The notes below the pieces were generated by a model. It had not been told where the DNA came from. It did no database searches and was given only the letters and a program-made list of their open reading frames with translations. Below, in pieces: positions 32,832-40,895 of a DNA stretch of 64,000 nt (the stretch's first letter is position 1; the number at the start of each line of letters is the position of its first letter). Made by a program: the position numbers and the translations under genes. This DNA is from Streptomyces sp. NBC_01231 (GTDB taxonomy: Bacteria; Actinomycetota; Actinomycetes; Streptomycetales; Streptomycetaceae), in the NCBI GenBank assembly GCA_035999765.1, contig CP108521.1, forward strand, positions 10,726,001 through 10,790,000. The letters are read 5' to 3'.

Positions 32832-33653
32832 ATGGAACTCAACGTGCCAGTCAGTGCCGGCGAGGTATGGGCGGATGACACCGGAGGGGATAACCCACCG
32901 GTGGTGCTCCTGCACCCGGGCGTCGGGGATTCACGAATATGGGACCGGGTTCTACCGAAGCTGGCCGAACATCACCGGGTGATCCGCTACGACGTACGGG
33001 GCTATGGGCGTTCCCCAAAGCCGACGGTGCCCTACTCGCTCCGCGATGACCTTGTGGCTGTGCTTGATCACTTCGGGCTGAGCTCGGTGCCACTGGTTGG
33101 ATGCAGTATGGGCGGTGGTACGGCGATGAGCTTCGCGCTGACCGCCCCGGAAAGGGTGACCGCCCTCGTGCTGCTCTGTCCAGGCGTCACCGGCTACCCG
33201 TGGCCCGAGGAACCTGAGGTCGAGGCGGAGTACGAGGCGCTGGTCGAGGCGGGTGACGTGGAGGGATTGGTGGCGTTCGGACTGCGCGAGTGGGCGGCAG
33301 CCGGCGCCGATGAGTCCGCTGTGGCCCAGTTGCGGGCCGCAGCTCCGGCCTGGCTCACCGAGGATGAGTACCAGCGAGTGGACCCACCCGTATTTGACCG
33401 GCTCCACGAGCTGGACATGCCGGCCATGGTGATGGTGGGGGACCTGGACCGACCGCCACTGATCGAGTGCAACGAGCAGGTGGCCGCACGAATCCCCGGA
33501 TGCCAGCTCGTGGAGATGTCCGGTGTCGATCATCTTCCGCCGCTGCGTGTTCCTGATCTGGTTGCCACCACTGTGCTGGCGTATTGCGGCGGCAAGTTGC
33601 TCGTCGACCACTCGCAGCGACCGCCACCACCGCAGCAGGTCGAAGGTTACTAA
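32832..33653 (+). CDS. Alpha/beta hydrolase
   Basis: Alpha/beta-hydrolase-fold enzyme, 273 aa. Oxyanion region LLHPGVGDSRIWD, nucleophile elbow VGCSMGGGT (Ser), acid in MVMVGDLDRP (Asp) and His in SGVDHLPPLR. The last ~22 residues (CGGKLLVDHSQ then a Pro/Gln-rich tail) extend beyond the usual end and run up to the IS630 boundary, so part of the C-terminus may be acquired. Substrate unknown. Confidence 0.9.
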   Translation: MELNVPVSAGEVWADDTGGDNPPVVLLHPGVGDSRIWDRVLPKLAEHHRVIRYDVRGYGRSPKPTVPYSLRDDLVAVLDHFGLSSVPLVGCSMGGGTAMSFALTAPERVTALVLLCPGVTGYPWPEEPEVEAEYEALVEAGDVEGLVAFGLREWAAAGADESAVAQLRAAAPAWLTEDEYQRVDPPVFDRLHELDMPAMVMVGDLDRPPLIECNEQVAARIPGCQLVEMSGVDHLPPLRVPDLVATTVLAYCGGKLLVDHSQRPPPPQQVEGY

Positions 33654-33710
33654 GCTTTTCGGGTTGTCGTCGGTAGTGACGGCTCGTGATCCTTTCGGTA
33701 TGCCGTTGGT

Positions 33711-34225
33711 GTGAGGTATCCAGAGGCGGGGGCCTGGCCGCTGAGCGTCGGACATTTCGTGAGCGGATCCGGTTTCAGGCCGGTATGCGATTCGCGGCGG
33801 GTGAGAAGACCGCGGTGATCGCGAAGGCTTTGCGGGTGAGCGTGCGGTCGGTGGAACGCTGGCGCCGAGCCTGGCGCGAGGGTGGGATGGAGGCCCTGCG
33901 CTCGACAGGTCCGGCGAACTCCCCGACTGTCACCGATGCCCAGTTCGCCGTACTCGAGGCAGAACTAGGCAGGGGCCCGACCGCGCACGGGTTCGACGAC
34001 GGGCGGTGGACTGTGGCCCGGGTGCAGACCGTGATCCGCCGCCGCTTCCGGCTCAGTCTGTCGGTGGCGACGGTGTGGCGGCTTCTCAAGCGGCACGGCT
34101 GGTCCTGGCAGGCGCCTGCCCGCCGGGCGCTCGAACGCGACGAGCACGCGGTGGAGTTGTGGATGAAGGAGGTGTGGCCGCGGGTAAAAGGCTCGCGGCG
34201 GCGTGTGGAGCCTGGATCGTCTTCG
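33711..34225 (+). pseudogene. IS630-family transposase, 5' exon part
   Basis: GTG 33711 starts VRYPEAGG as in IS630 proteins, but a one-base change in the run of G's near 33730 puts the rest in another frame: GLAAERRTFRERIRFQAGMR, KTAVIAKALRVSVRSVERWR (helix-turn-helix), TVARVQTVIRRRFRLSLSVA (winged helix). A second frame shift near 34195 brings VGAWIVFE-like sequence, where the group II intron interrupts it just before the first catalytic Asp. Confidence 0.8.
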
Positions 34226-34817
34226 AATTGCGCCGTGAGGCGCTGTGGTTTGTGTGGAGGTGAGAGACCTTCGCCGCTGACCTGTCGTAGCAGGGAGGTG
34301 GAGCTGAGGGCAGCCTGATCCGGGTGATGCCGGGGAGGGCGGGAGCGGCCCTGACAAAGCCGGGACGTGCCAGTACTGCCAGATGGTGCGGGTTCGGCAA
34401 GCGGGACGGAGAGGAGTACGCGAGGAACCGGCGTCTTTACGTCTCTTAACGACGACACCGGCTCGAACCTGGTGGATCTGGGCCGGAAGCGGTGCGCACT
34501 CACCGCCGCTGGCGGTGGGGAACTCCCTGGCCGGTATTTCGAAGCCGTCCGGGAGGCCACGAGGAAGGACTACGGCGTACTCGTGGCGATGCCGCAGGGA
34601 CACAGTCGGACTCCTACTTCGACAAGCGAAACACAGTGAACACGGGAACCATCCGGTCTCAACTCCCCGTCTATGGACTGCCAGTTCGTCGCCGCGGATA
34701 GGTGCATCGACCGCCGAACGGTCCGGGTGGGGCGGAGCCGCCGTAGTACTCCGAGCCGGGGAAAGCCCGGAACATGGGGAAGGGCGGCAGCGGGACCGAG
34801 AAGGGAAGGACGCTGCA

Positions 34818-36287
34818 ATGCTGAAAGACGCACCGCTGAATAGCGGCGCTCTGCCGGAAGCGGCCCCGGTGGGGCCGCGTCAGCGGGTATCGGAGCTGCA
34901 GGCCAAGCTTCACCGTTGGGCGTTGGCTGACCCTGGCCGCCGGTTCGACGATCTGTTCAATTTCGTGCACGACCCGGCGACGCTGATGGTGGCGTTCGAC
35001 CGGGTCGCCGGCAACCGGGGTGCCGACACTCCTGGCATCGACGGCCTGAGCGCCGCCGACGTCGAGGAGAGGATCGGTCTCCCCGGGTTTCTGGACGATC
35101 TGAGGGTCCAGCTCAGGCAGGGCACCTTCCATCCGTTGCCGGTGCGGGAGCGCAAGATTCCCAAGCCGGGTGGGTCGGGAAAGGTGAGGCGACTGGGGAT
35201 CCCAGTGGTCGCCGACCGGGTCGTTCAGGCCGCGCTGAAGCTGGTGCTGGAACCGATCTTCGAGGCCGACTTCAAGCCGGTCTCCTACGGGTTCCGGCCC
35301 AAGCGGCGGGCCCAGGATGCGATTGCCGAGATCCATTTCTATGGCACCCACGGCTACCGCTGGGTGCTGGACGCGGACATCGCGGCGTGTTTCGACGAGA
35401 TCGACCACGCCGCACTGATGGACCGGGTCCGGATGAGGATCAAGGACAAGAAGGTCCTGGCGCTGGTGAAGGCGTTCTTGAAGGCCGGGCTCCTGACGGA
35501 GCTCGGCGAGTATCAGGACACCCTTACCGGCACACCGCAAGGGGGCATCCTCTCCCCGCTCCTGGCCAACATCGCCTTGTCGGTGCTCGACGAGCACCTG
35601 CACCGGGGATGGGAGCCAGGCGGAGAACTGTCCACCGACTATCGGCGGGGCCGCCGCCGGGCTATCGGCCTGCCGTCGTGGCGGCTGGTCCGTTACGCAG
35701 ACGACTTTGTCGTCCTGGTCGACGGGTCCAGTCAGGACACCGAGGCACTGCACGAAGAGATCGCCCGGGTCCTCGCGCCGATGGGGTTGCGGCTGTCACC
35801 GGCCAAGACTCAAGTGGTGCACCTGAGCGAGGGGTTCGACTTCCTGGGGTTTCACATCCAGTGGCGCCGCAAGCGCGGAACGAACAAGTGGTACGTCTAC
35901 ACGTTCATCGCTGACCGGCCCGTCCGGTCGGTGAAGGCGAAGATCCGTCACCTCACCCACAGAACGTCGCAGCAGGACCTCGCCGTGGTGCTGGTCAATC
36001 TCAACCGGATCACTCTCGGCTGGGCCAACTACTTCAGGCATGCCGTCGCGAAACGCGTCTTCAGCAAGCTGGACGACCTCATCTGGTGGAGGCTCATCCG
36101 GCTGCTGAGGACACGGCATCACTGGAGCTGGTCGGACGTCCGCAGACGGCTCACCACCCCCACCGGGCGGTGGCTGCCGATCAGCGCGGACGGGATCGAG
36201 TTGCGGAAGATCAGCGCAATTCCGGTCACCCGGTATGGCTACCGCGGCAGCAAGATCCCCACCCCCTGGGCCCCTGCAACCACCTGA
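34818..36287 (+). CDS. ltrA: Group II intron reverse transcriptase/maturase
   Basis: 489 residues from ATG 34818 (RBS AAGGGAAGGA). RT blocks are visible in order: GADTPGIDGLSAADVE, RRLGIPVVADRVVQAALKLV, SYGFRPKRRAQDAI, ADIAACFDEIDHAAL, GTPQGGILSPLLANI, the catalytic YADDFVVL and FDFLGFHIQW. The maturase X domain follows (ITLGWANYFRHAVAKRVFSK, LIWWRLIRLLRTRHHWSW). No HNH endonuclease domain at the C-terminus, so target priming would depend on replication forks. Open reading extends far upstream of the start but without homology. Confidence 0.93.
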   Translation: MLKDAPLNSGALPEAAPVGPRQRVSELQAKLHRWALADPGRRFDDLFNFVHDPATLMVAFDRVAGNRGADTPGIDGLSAADVEERIGLPGFLDDLRVQLRQGTFHPLPVRERKIPKPGGSGKVRRLGIPVVADRVVQAALKLVLEPIFEADFKPVSYGFRPKRRAQDAIAEIHFYGTHGYRWVLDADIAACFDEIDHAALMDRVRMRIKDKKVLALVKAFLKAGLLTELGEYQDTLTGTPQGGILSPLLANIALSVLDEHLHRGWEPGGELSTDYRRGRRRAIGLPSWRLVRYADDFVVLVDGSSQDTEALHEEIARVLAPMGLRLSPAKTQVVHLSEGFDFLGFHIQWRRKRGTNKWYVYTFIADRPVRSVKAKIRHLTHRTSQQDLAVVLVNLNRITLGWANYFRHAVAKRVFSKLDDLIWWRLIRLLRTRHHWSWSDVRRRLTTPTGRWLPISADGIELRKISAIPVTRYGYRGSKIPTPWAPATT

Positions 36288-36303
36288 CGGCAGAGACCGT
36301 GGA

Positions 36304-36337
36304 GAGCCCGTTGCCTAGTAATAGGCACGGCGGGTTC
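36304..36337 (+). ncRNA. Group II intron domain V
   Basis: GAGCCCG (36304-36310) pairs with CGGGTTC (36331-36337, one G-U); TT; GCCTA/TAGGC stem capped by a GTAA (GNRA) tetraloop; ACGG bulge. Total 34 nt, the canonical length; the AGC catalytic triad is at 36305-36307. Confidence 0.8.
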
Positions 36338-36399
36338 GGCGAGAGGTCCGGGGAAACGGACCGGGAGCAATCCCGACACCGCGCCCCGGGCCTACTCAG

Positions 36400-36590
36400 C
36401 GATGAAGCCGGGTTCTCCATGACGCCGCCGGTCGCCCGCACATGGGGCCGGCGCGGGCATACCCCTGTCATTCGGGTCCGGGGCAGATCCCGCCGCAAGA
36501 CCTCGGTCTCGGCGCTGTGCTGCTACAAACCCGGCGAAAGCAGCCGCCTCATCCACCGGCCCCGCGGCCATCACCTGCTCAAAGGAAGGG
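36400..36590 (+). pseudogene. IS630-family transposase, 3' exon part (truncated)
   Basis: Resumes with DEAGFSMTPPVARTWGRRGH then TPVIRVRGRSRRKTSVSALC and CYKPGESSRLIHRPRGHHLL. These include the first catalytic Asp region. The rest of the DDE domain is missing after ~36590, where the PadR gene begins, so even a spliced RNA would not give a full transposase. Confidence 0.8.
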
Positions 36591-36599
36591 GCTGCTTCG

Positions 36600-37169
36600 A
36601 TGGCGTTGCGGCATGCGGTGCTGGCGGCGCTGCTGGACGGCGAGTACAGCGGATACCAGCTGACGAAGGCGTTCGACATCGGCGTCGCGAACTTCTGGCA
36701 CGCCCTGCCGCAGCAGCTGTACGCCGAGCTGACCAAGCTGGAGAAGGAAGGGCTGGTCGCGGGCCGACAGGTGGTCCAGGAGACCCGGCCCAACAAACGT
36801 CTGTTCCGGGTCACCGATGCCGGTCGCGCCGAGCTGGAGAAGTTCGCCGCAGCCGTGTCGAAGCCCTCGTTCATCCGCGACGATCTGCTGGTCAAGGTCC
36901 AGGTCGCCGACCGCATCGGCACGGCGTCGGTGATCGAACAGCTCGAAGAGCGAGCGTCTGCGGCCGAGGCCAAGATCGAGCTTCTCGGCAAGCTGCTGCG
37001 GCAACTGCGTGGCGATGCGGACGAGGAGGAGTTCCTCCGCCGGGGCGAGCGGATCGGGCCGTACCTGACCTGCCTGCGCGGCCTGGCCTTTGAACAGGAG
37101 CACCGGGACTGGTGCCTGCGGATCGCGACCGTCCTCAAGGAAAGGCAGTCGACTCATGCCGAACGGTGA
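36600..37169 (+). CDS. PadR-family transcriptional regulator
   Basis: PadR winged-helix regulator, 189 aa. N-terminal MALRHAVLAALLDGEYSGYQ, LTKAFDIGVANFW, LYAELTKLEKEGLVAGRQVV and wing NKRLFRVTDAGRAELEKF are diagnostic; a C-terminal Vir_act_alpha_C-type helical domain contains a coiled-coil (EQLEERASAAEAKIELLGKL). It overlaps the following SGNH hydrolase by 14 bp, suggesting shared translation. Confidence 0.93.
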   Translation: MALRHAVLAALLDGEYSGYQLTKAFDIGVANFWHALPQQLYAELTKLEKEGLVAGRQVVQETRPNKRLFRVTDAGRAELEKFAAAVSKPSFIRDDLLVKVQVADRIGTASVIEQLEERASAAEAKIELLGKLLRQLRGDADEEEFLRRGERIGPYLTCLRGLAFEQEHRDWCLRIATVLKERQSTHAER

Positions 37170-37974
37170 ATACCTGAGCTACGTCGCCCTGGGCGACAGC
37201 CAGACCGAAGGGCTGGGCGACCGGGACGACGCCGTCGGCCTACGGGGCTTTGCCGACCGGCTCGCTGAGCACCTCGCGGCCGTCAACCCGGGGCTTCGGT
37301 ACGCCAACCTTGCCGTACGAGGCCGTGTCTCCGGCCAGGTCCGCACTGAACAGCTGGGGCCCGCCCTGGCCTTGCGGCCCGACTTGGCTACCGTCGTCAC
37401 CGGAGTCAACGACCTGCTCCGGCCCCGGTTCGACGCCGCAGAGGTGGCCGGGCACCTGGAAGAAATGTTCGCCGCGCTCACGGCAGCCGGGGCCCACGTG
37501 GCGACGCTGACCTTCCCAGACGTAGGGAAGATCGTGCCCCTTGCCCGGCCGATCAGGTCCCGCGTGTTCGACCTCAATACCCGCATCCGCGCTGCGGCCG
37601 CCCGTCATGGGGTCGCGGTCGCCGAAACCGGCCGACAGGCCGTCGCCACCGATCCACGGCTGTGGAGTGCGGACCGACTCCACGCCAGCCCCCTCGGCCA
37701 CGAGCGGATCGCCGCAGCCGTCGCCCAAGCCATCCACCTGCCCGGAAGCGACGACGCCTGGACGCTCCCCCTGCCGCCACAGAGGGTCCCCACGGGCCGG
37801 CAAGCCGCAGGAGCGGAACTGCGCTGGGCGGCCGCATTCCTCGGCCCTTGGCTCGGACGCCGTTTGCGCGGTCAGTCCTCCGGCGACGGCCGCACCGCGA
37901 AACGCCCCCAGCTCCTGCCCCTGAGTGCCACGCCCGACTCCACGGCGGACAACGGCCAACGGGAATCTTCGTAG
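37156..37974 (+). CDS. SGNH/GDSL hydrolase
   Basis: GDSL-type esterase/lipase, 272 aa from ATG 37156. Block I YVALGDSQTEGLGD (nucleophile Ser), block II around NLAVRGRV (Gly), block III VTGVNDLL (Asn) and block V SADRLHASPLGHE (Asp and His) are all present. A ~60-residue Arg/Pro-rich C-terminal extension without homology follows. No signal peptide, so probably intracellular. Coupled to the PadR gene. Confidence 0.92.
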   Translation: MPNGEYLSYVALGDSQTEGLGDRDDAVGLRGFADRLAEHLAAVNPGLRYANLAVRGRVSGQVRTEQLGPALALRPDLATVVTGVNDLLRPRFDAAEVAGHLEEMFAALTAAGAHVATLTFPDVGKIVPLARPIRSRVFDLNTRIRAAAARHGVAVAETGRQAVATDPRLWSADRLHASPLGHERIAAAVAQAIHLPGSDDAWTLPLPPQRVPTGRQAAGAELRWAAAFLGPWLGRRLRGQSSGDGRTAKRPQLLPLSATPDSTADNGQRESS

Positions 37975-38089
37975 GGACAACACCGGCCCCGGGGGTCTCC
38001 TCTCGAACGTCCCGGCGCTGCGCAATACGCCGGAGTGGGCACGTTCACGCGTACCCGGCTGGGCATTTCCGCGAGTGCGGGAACCGCCC

Positions 38090-38450
38090 ACCTCACGTCG
38101 TGGACGGGTGTGAACTTGCCTGCGGAACGGGCCTGTTCCAGCGCGGTCGCGCCGGGGAAGGCGCCGGGCTTGCGGACCAGAGCCTCCAGGTAGTGGTCCA
38201 GTTCCAGGCGGGCCTGCCCCTTGGCGATCAGCCGTTCGTGCCGGGCCACTTCCTTGCGGCCGTCGTAGACGACGACCTCGGAGGCGTGCAGCGTCACCCG
38301 GACGGTGCGGCCGATCAGCCCCACGGGCACCGAGTAGCGGTTCGTGCGGATGCTGACCTGCGCGTATCGGTCCACCCGCAGGCTGAACAGTCGGCCAGTC
38401 TCGAACGGCTCGTCCGGCAGCGGCCGCAGCAGCGGGCGTTCCCACCGCGC
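38090..38450 (-). pseudogene. IS21 IstA transposase C-terminal fragment (copy 1)
   Basis: Leftward reading gives RPLLRPLPDEPFETGRLFSL, then VPVGLIGRTVRVTLHASEVV and LELDHYLEALVRKPGAFPGA, ending TPVHD where homology stops. That is the segment of IstA after the rve domain. IstB does not follow. Overlaps in content (about 110 bp) with the IstA fragment at 59.5 kb. Confidence 0.75.
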
Positions 38451-38745
38451 CGAACTCCTCCACGACCTGGTCCGAGTCAAGGCACCCACCGGCGAACCGG
38501 ACAAGACAGCCCCATGGCTGGAAGCCGCTGGATATCCCGAACACGTCACGTTGATCGGCCTGTTCGCATCAGGGCATTGGAGGCGATCGATCCTCAGCGA
38601 CGACCTCCTCGTCATCCCCCGGGCCATCGCCGAATTCCACCGCCGCTTCCCGCTGCAGGCGCCCCTGCGAGGCACCAGCCGCACATGGCTCAGCACCACC
38701 ATCGAGGCCACAGCCAGACAGATCGAAGCCCTTCTGAAACCTTGA
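38440..38745 (+). pseudogene. 3' fragment of an unidentified gene
   Basis: The open end reads LLHDLVRVKAPTGEPDKTAP, WLEAAGYPEHVTLIGLFASG, AIAEFHRRFPLQAPLRGTSR, TWLSTTIEATARQIEALLKP-stop. It looks genuinely coding and ends 35 bp before the hydrolase gene, but its 5' part has been replaced by the IS21 remnant. Family not recognised. Confidence 0.45.
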
Positions 38746-38781
38746 TCTTGCTCCGAAGATCGTTCTGTTGGAAGCTGAGGC

Positions 38782-39636
38782 ATGCAGAATCTGCCGACAT
38801 TCGTTTTTGTTCATGGGGCCTTCGCGAATTCGTTCTCGTTCGCGCCGCTACAGGCCGAGCTCGCCTTACTCGGGCACCGCTCGGTCGCGGTCGACCTTCC
38901 GGGGCACGGATTCGAGGCGACCTTCCCCGCGACCTACCAGGCTCCTCAGGATCTCGACGCACTCGCCGCAGAACCGGGGAGCATCAAGGGAATCACGCTC
39001 GCCGACAACGCCGCCCGCGTGATCGAAGTCCTCGAACGGGCCAAGCGGAACGGGCCCACCATCCTCGTCGCCCACAGCAGGGGCGGTATCACGACCACCG
39101 CCGCCGCCAACGCCCGGCCCGAGCTGATCGACCGGATCGCTTACGTCTCCGCCTGGTGCCCCATCGATCTGGACGTAAGCGACTACTACGCCCAGCCGGA
39201 GATGGCGGACGTCGACGCGGGAGCCTTCGCTGCCACGCTCGTCGGGAACCCGGCCGAACTCGGTCTGCTCCGGACCAACTTCCGCACCGCCGACCCGGCA
39301 GCGCTCGCGGCGTTCAAGCGAGCGTTCGCCGCCGACCTCACCGATGACGAGTTCCGGATCTTCCTGAACACCTTCCAGCCCGATGAGAATCTGGATGCCG
39401 GTACGTCTGCCGACCGGGCACAGGCCACGACCTGGGGCCGGATTCCCAAGACCTATGTACGCCTGGCCAACGATGCCAGCATTCCGCTCGCCGCGCAGGA
39501 CCGCATGATTCGCGAAGCCGACGCGCTCACACCCGACAACCCCTTCGACGTCCGGACACTCGAGGGGAGCCACCTGCGCTGGCTCGTCCACCCGAAGCCC
39601 GCCGCCGAGCTGCTCGCAAACCTCGCAGCGCGCTGA
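38782..39636 (+). CDS. Alpha/beta hydrolase
   Basis: Alpha/beta-hydrolase of the AB_hydrolase_6 type (salicylate-esterase/EstC-like), 284 aa. Oxyanion TFVFVHGAFANSFSF, nucleophile VAHSRGGIT (Ser), acid in a late DASIPLAAQDR-type segment and His in LEGSHLRWLVHP. No signal peptide. It lies alone with no obvious regulator. Confidence 0.92.
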   Translation: MQNLPTFVFVHGAFANSFSFAPLQAELALLGHRSVAVDLPGHGFEATFPATYQAPQDLDALAAEPGSIKGITLADNAARVIEVLERAKRNGPTILVAHSRGGITTTAAANARPELIDRIAYVSAWCPIDLDVSDYYAQPEMADVDAGAFAATLVGNPAELGLLRTNFRTADPAALAAFKRAFAADLTDDEFRIFLNTFQPDENLDAGTSADRAQATTWGRIPKTYVRLANDASIPLAAQDRMIREADALTPDNPFDVRTLEGSHLRWLVHPKPAAELLANLAAR

Positions 39637-40385
39637 CACTCCACCAGGCAATCGGTCGGTGCAGGGGCAGTGATGCCAGTCTTCGCGTCATCGCATGAGC
39701 AGGCACAGGCCAGCGCACAGCACGCCGAAGCCCAGTGGGGTTCCGCCAGGCACCCCACCAGGAACGCCAGGCCGGTCGGTGGACTTTCGCGATGCACACC
39801 ACCCGGGCGCGACTGCCTACGGTTGAGCGGGGCAGGGGAAGCCCGTTCGTCCCACTCAACCGTAAGCACGGCAGGTCAGAGCCCCACCATGCCCACAGTT
39901 ACCTGGGACAGGACACGGTTGTTGTCCGCGGACAACAACCGGCGTCCCCTTCGGCGAGCTGGTCTGGGATCACGCTCGCGCCCAGGTCCCCGGCGGCAGC
40001 GAGGAACAGATCGCGGATGCGGCCGCAGCGATTCTGCGACGGGACCACGACGGGTCGTGTTGCGGAACAGGATCGTCCGGCCAAGGGTTCGCGGCGAGAC
40101 CGCCGTGTCGCCGCTCGAAACTCTTGACCTTGCCCAAAGGGGAAGGCCGACAGTGTCTGCGGCAACGAAGTCGGCGAGCCGAGCGTGATGGGCTTCGAGG
40201 GAGCCCGGATGAGAGGGTCCTGCATGGATGACGACGCTAAGCCGGCAGTCTGAACGCCGCCGTTCTCACCCCTTCAGGCGGCCTCCTGCTGCCCTGTTGT
40301 CCGGTCTCGCTGAGGTGAGGCAGCGTGAGTTCGTGACTTGGGGTGTGTGAGGTCGCTGCCGGTAGCCGTGCTGGAGGAGGGTGGT
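39637..40385. other. Gene-poor stretch with an inverted repeat and possible coding trace
   Basis: TACGGTTGAG (39818-39827) pairs with CTCAACCGTA (39855-39864) across 27 nt. On the + strand around 39945-40060 a protein-like stretch (FGELVWDHARAQVPGGSEEQ, IADAAAAILRRDHDG) lacks a start and runs into nonsense; an unrecognised gene remnant is likely. Nothing else supported. Confidence 0.4.
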
Positions 40386-40838
40386 TCAGAAGTGGGAGGT
40401 CTGTCCGTAGCACGCGCTGATCACGTCGGGGCCGTAGCGGCGAAGGGGCCGGTAGTGGTGCTTCTGGGCGGCTACGATCTCCGGTAGATCGGCAAGGTCG
40501 ATCTGGTTGGTGGGGGCTTCGACGGCCTGGCCGATCCAGACGGCCTGCGGGATGCAGACCTGGTCGTGGTGTTTCGACATCCAGACCATGACGCCTTGAC
40601 CGGGGGTGCCGGTCCTGCGGGCGACACAGCGTCGGCACGCCCATCGGGGGGGTGCGGCGAGAGGGCCCTGCGGGAAGTTCCACGCCCGTCGCTCCCAGCG
40701 GGGGATCGCGTACTGGATTCCGGGCAGTGGCTGCGGGGTGCGCAGTCCCTCTGCGAGCGTCAGTCCGGCGGCGTCCGCGAACAGGGCCTCTCGTACGGGC
40801 AGGGGGTTGGCTTCGTACTCCCGGCGCAGCCACTCCAT
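40386..40838 (-). CDS. Unknown protein with CxxC, TniQ-like
   Basis: 150 residues from ATG 40838, starting MEWLRREYEANPLPVREALF. The second half carries ACRRCVARRTG, VMVWMSKHHDQVCIPQAVWI, DLPEIVAAQKHHYRPLRRYG. A C..C pair, followed by a His-x-x-x-Cys-x pattern and the LPEIVAAQ helix, recalls TniQ-like/zinc-ribbon proteins that I associate with Streptomyces accessory regions. Assignment tentative. It is 57 bp downstream of the MFS gene on the same strand. Confidence 0.5.
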   Translation of the reverse strand: MEWLRREYEANPLPVREALFADAAGLTLAEGLRTPQPLPGIQYAIPRWERRAWNFPQGPLAAPPRWACRRCVARRTGTPGQGVMVWMSKHHDQVCIPQAVWIGQAVEAPTNQIDLADLPEIVAAQKHHYRPLRRYGPDVISACYGQTSHF

Positions 40839-40895
40839 GAGCGCTGTCTCGGCTGTCGCTCCAGATCACCCTGCTGGATATGGCCCTGAAGCTCG

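Larger units (their letters stand above)
34226..36399 (+). ncRNA. Group II intron inserted in IS630
   Basis: The boundaries are inferred from where IS630 homology stops (CGAWIVFE, ~34225) and resumes (SDEAGFSM or DEAGFSM, ~36400), and are uncertain by a few bases. The 5' end reads TTGCGCCGTGAGGCG, close to the GTGCG consensus. An intron-encoded reverse transcriptase occupies 34818-36287 and a 34-nt domain V at 36304-36337, followed by a domain-VI-like hairpin (GGTCCGGGGAAACGGACC). All expected parts of a mobile ribozyme are present, so it may be functional. Confidence 0.8.

Noticed and set aside
86..39799. 15-nt exact match TTTCGCGATGCACAC at 86-100 and 39785-39799
   Set aside because: A 15-base match is expected by chance a few times in 64 kb of biased sequence; flanks do not match.
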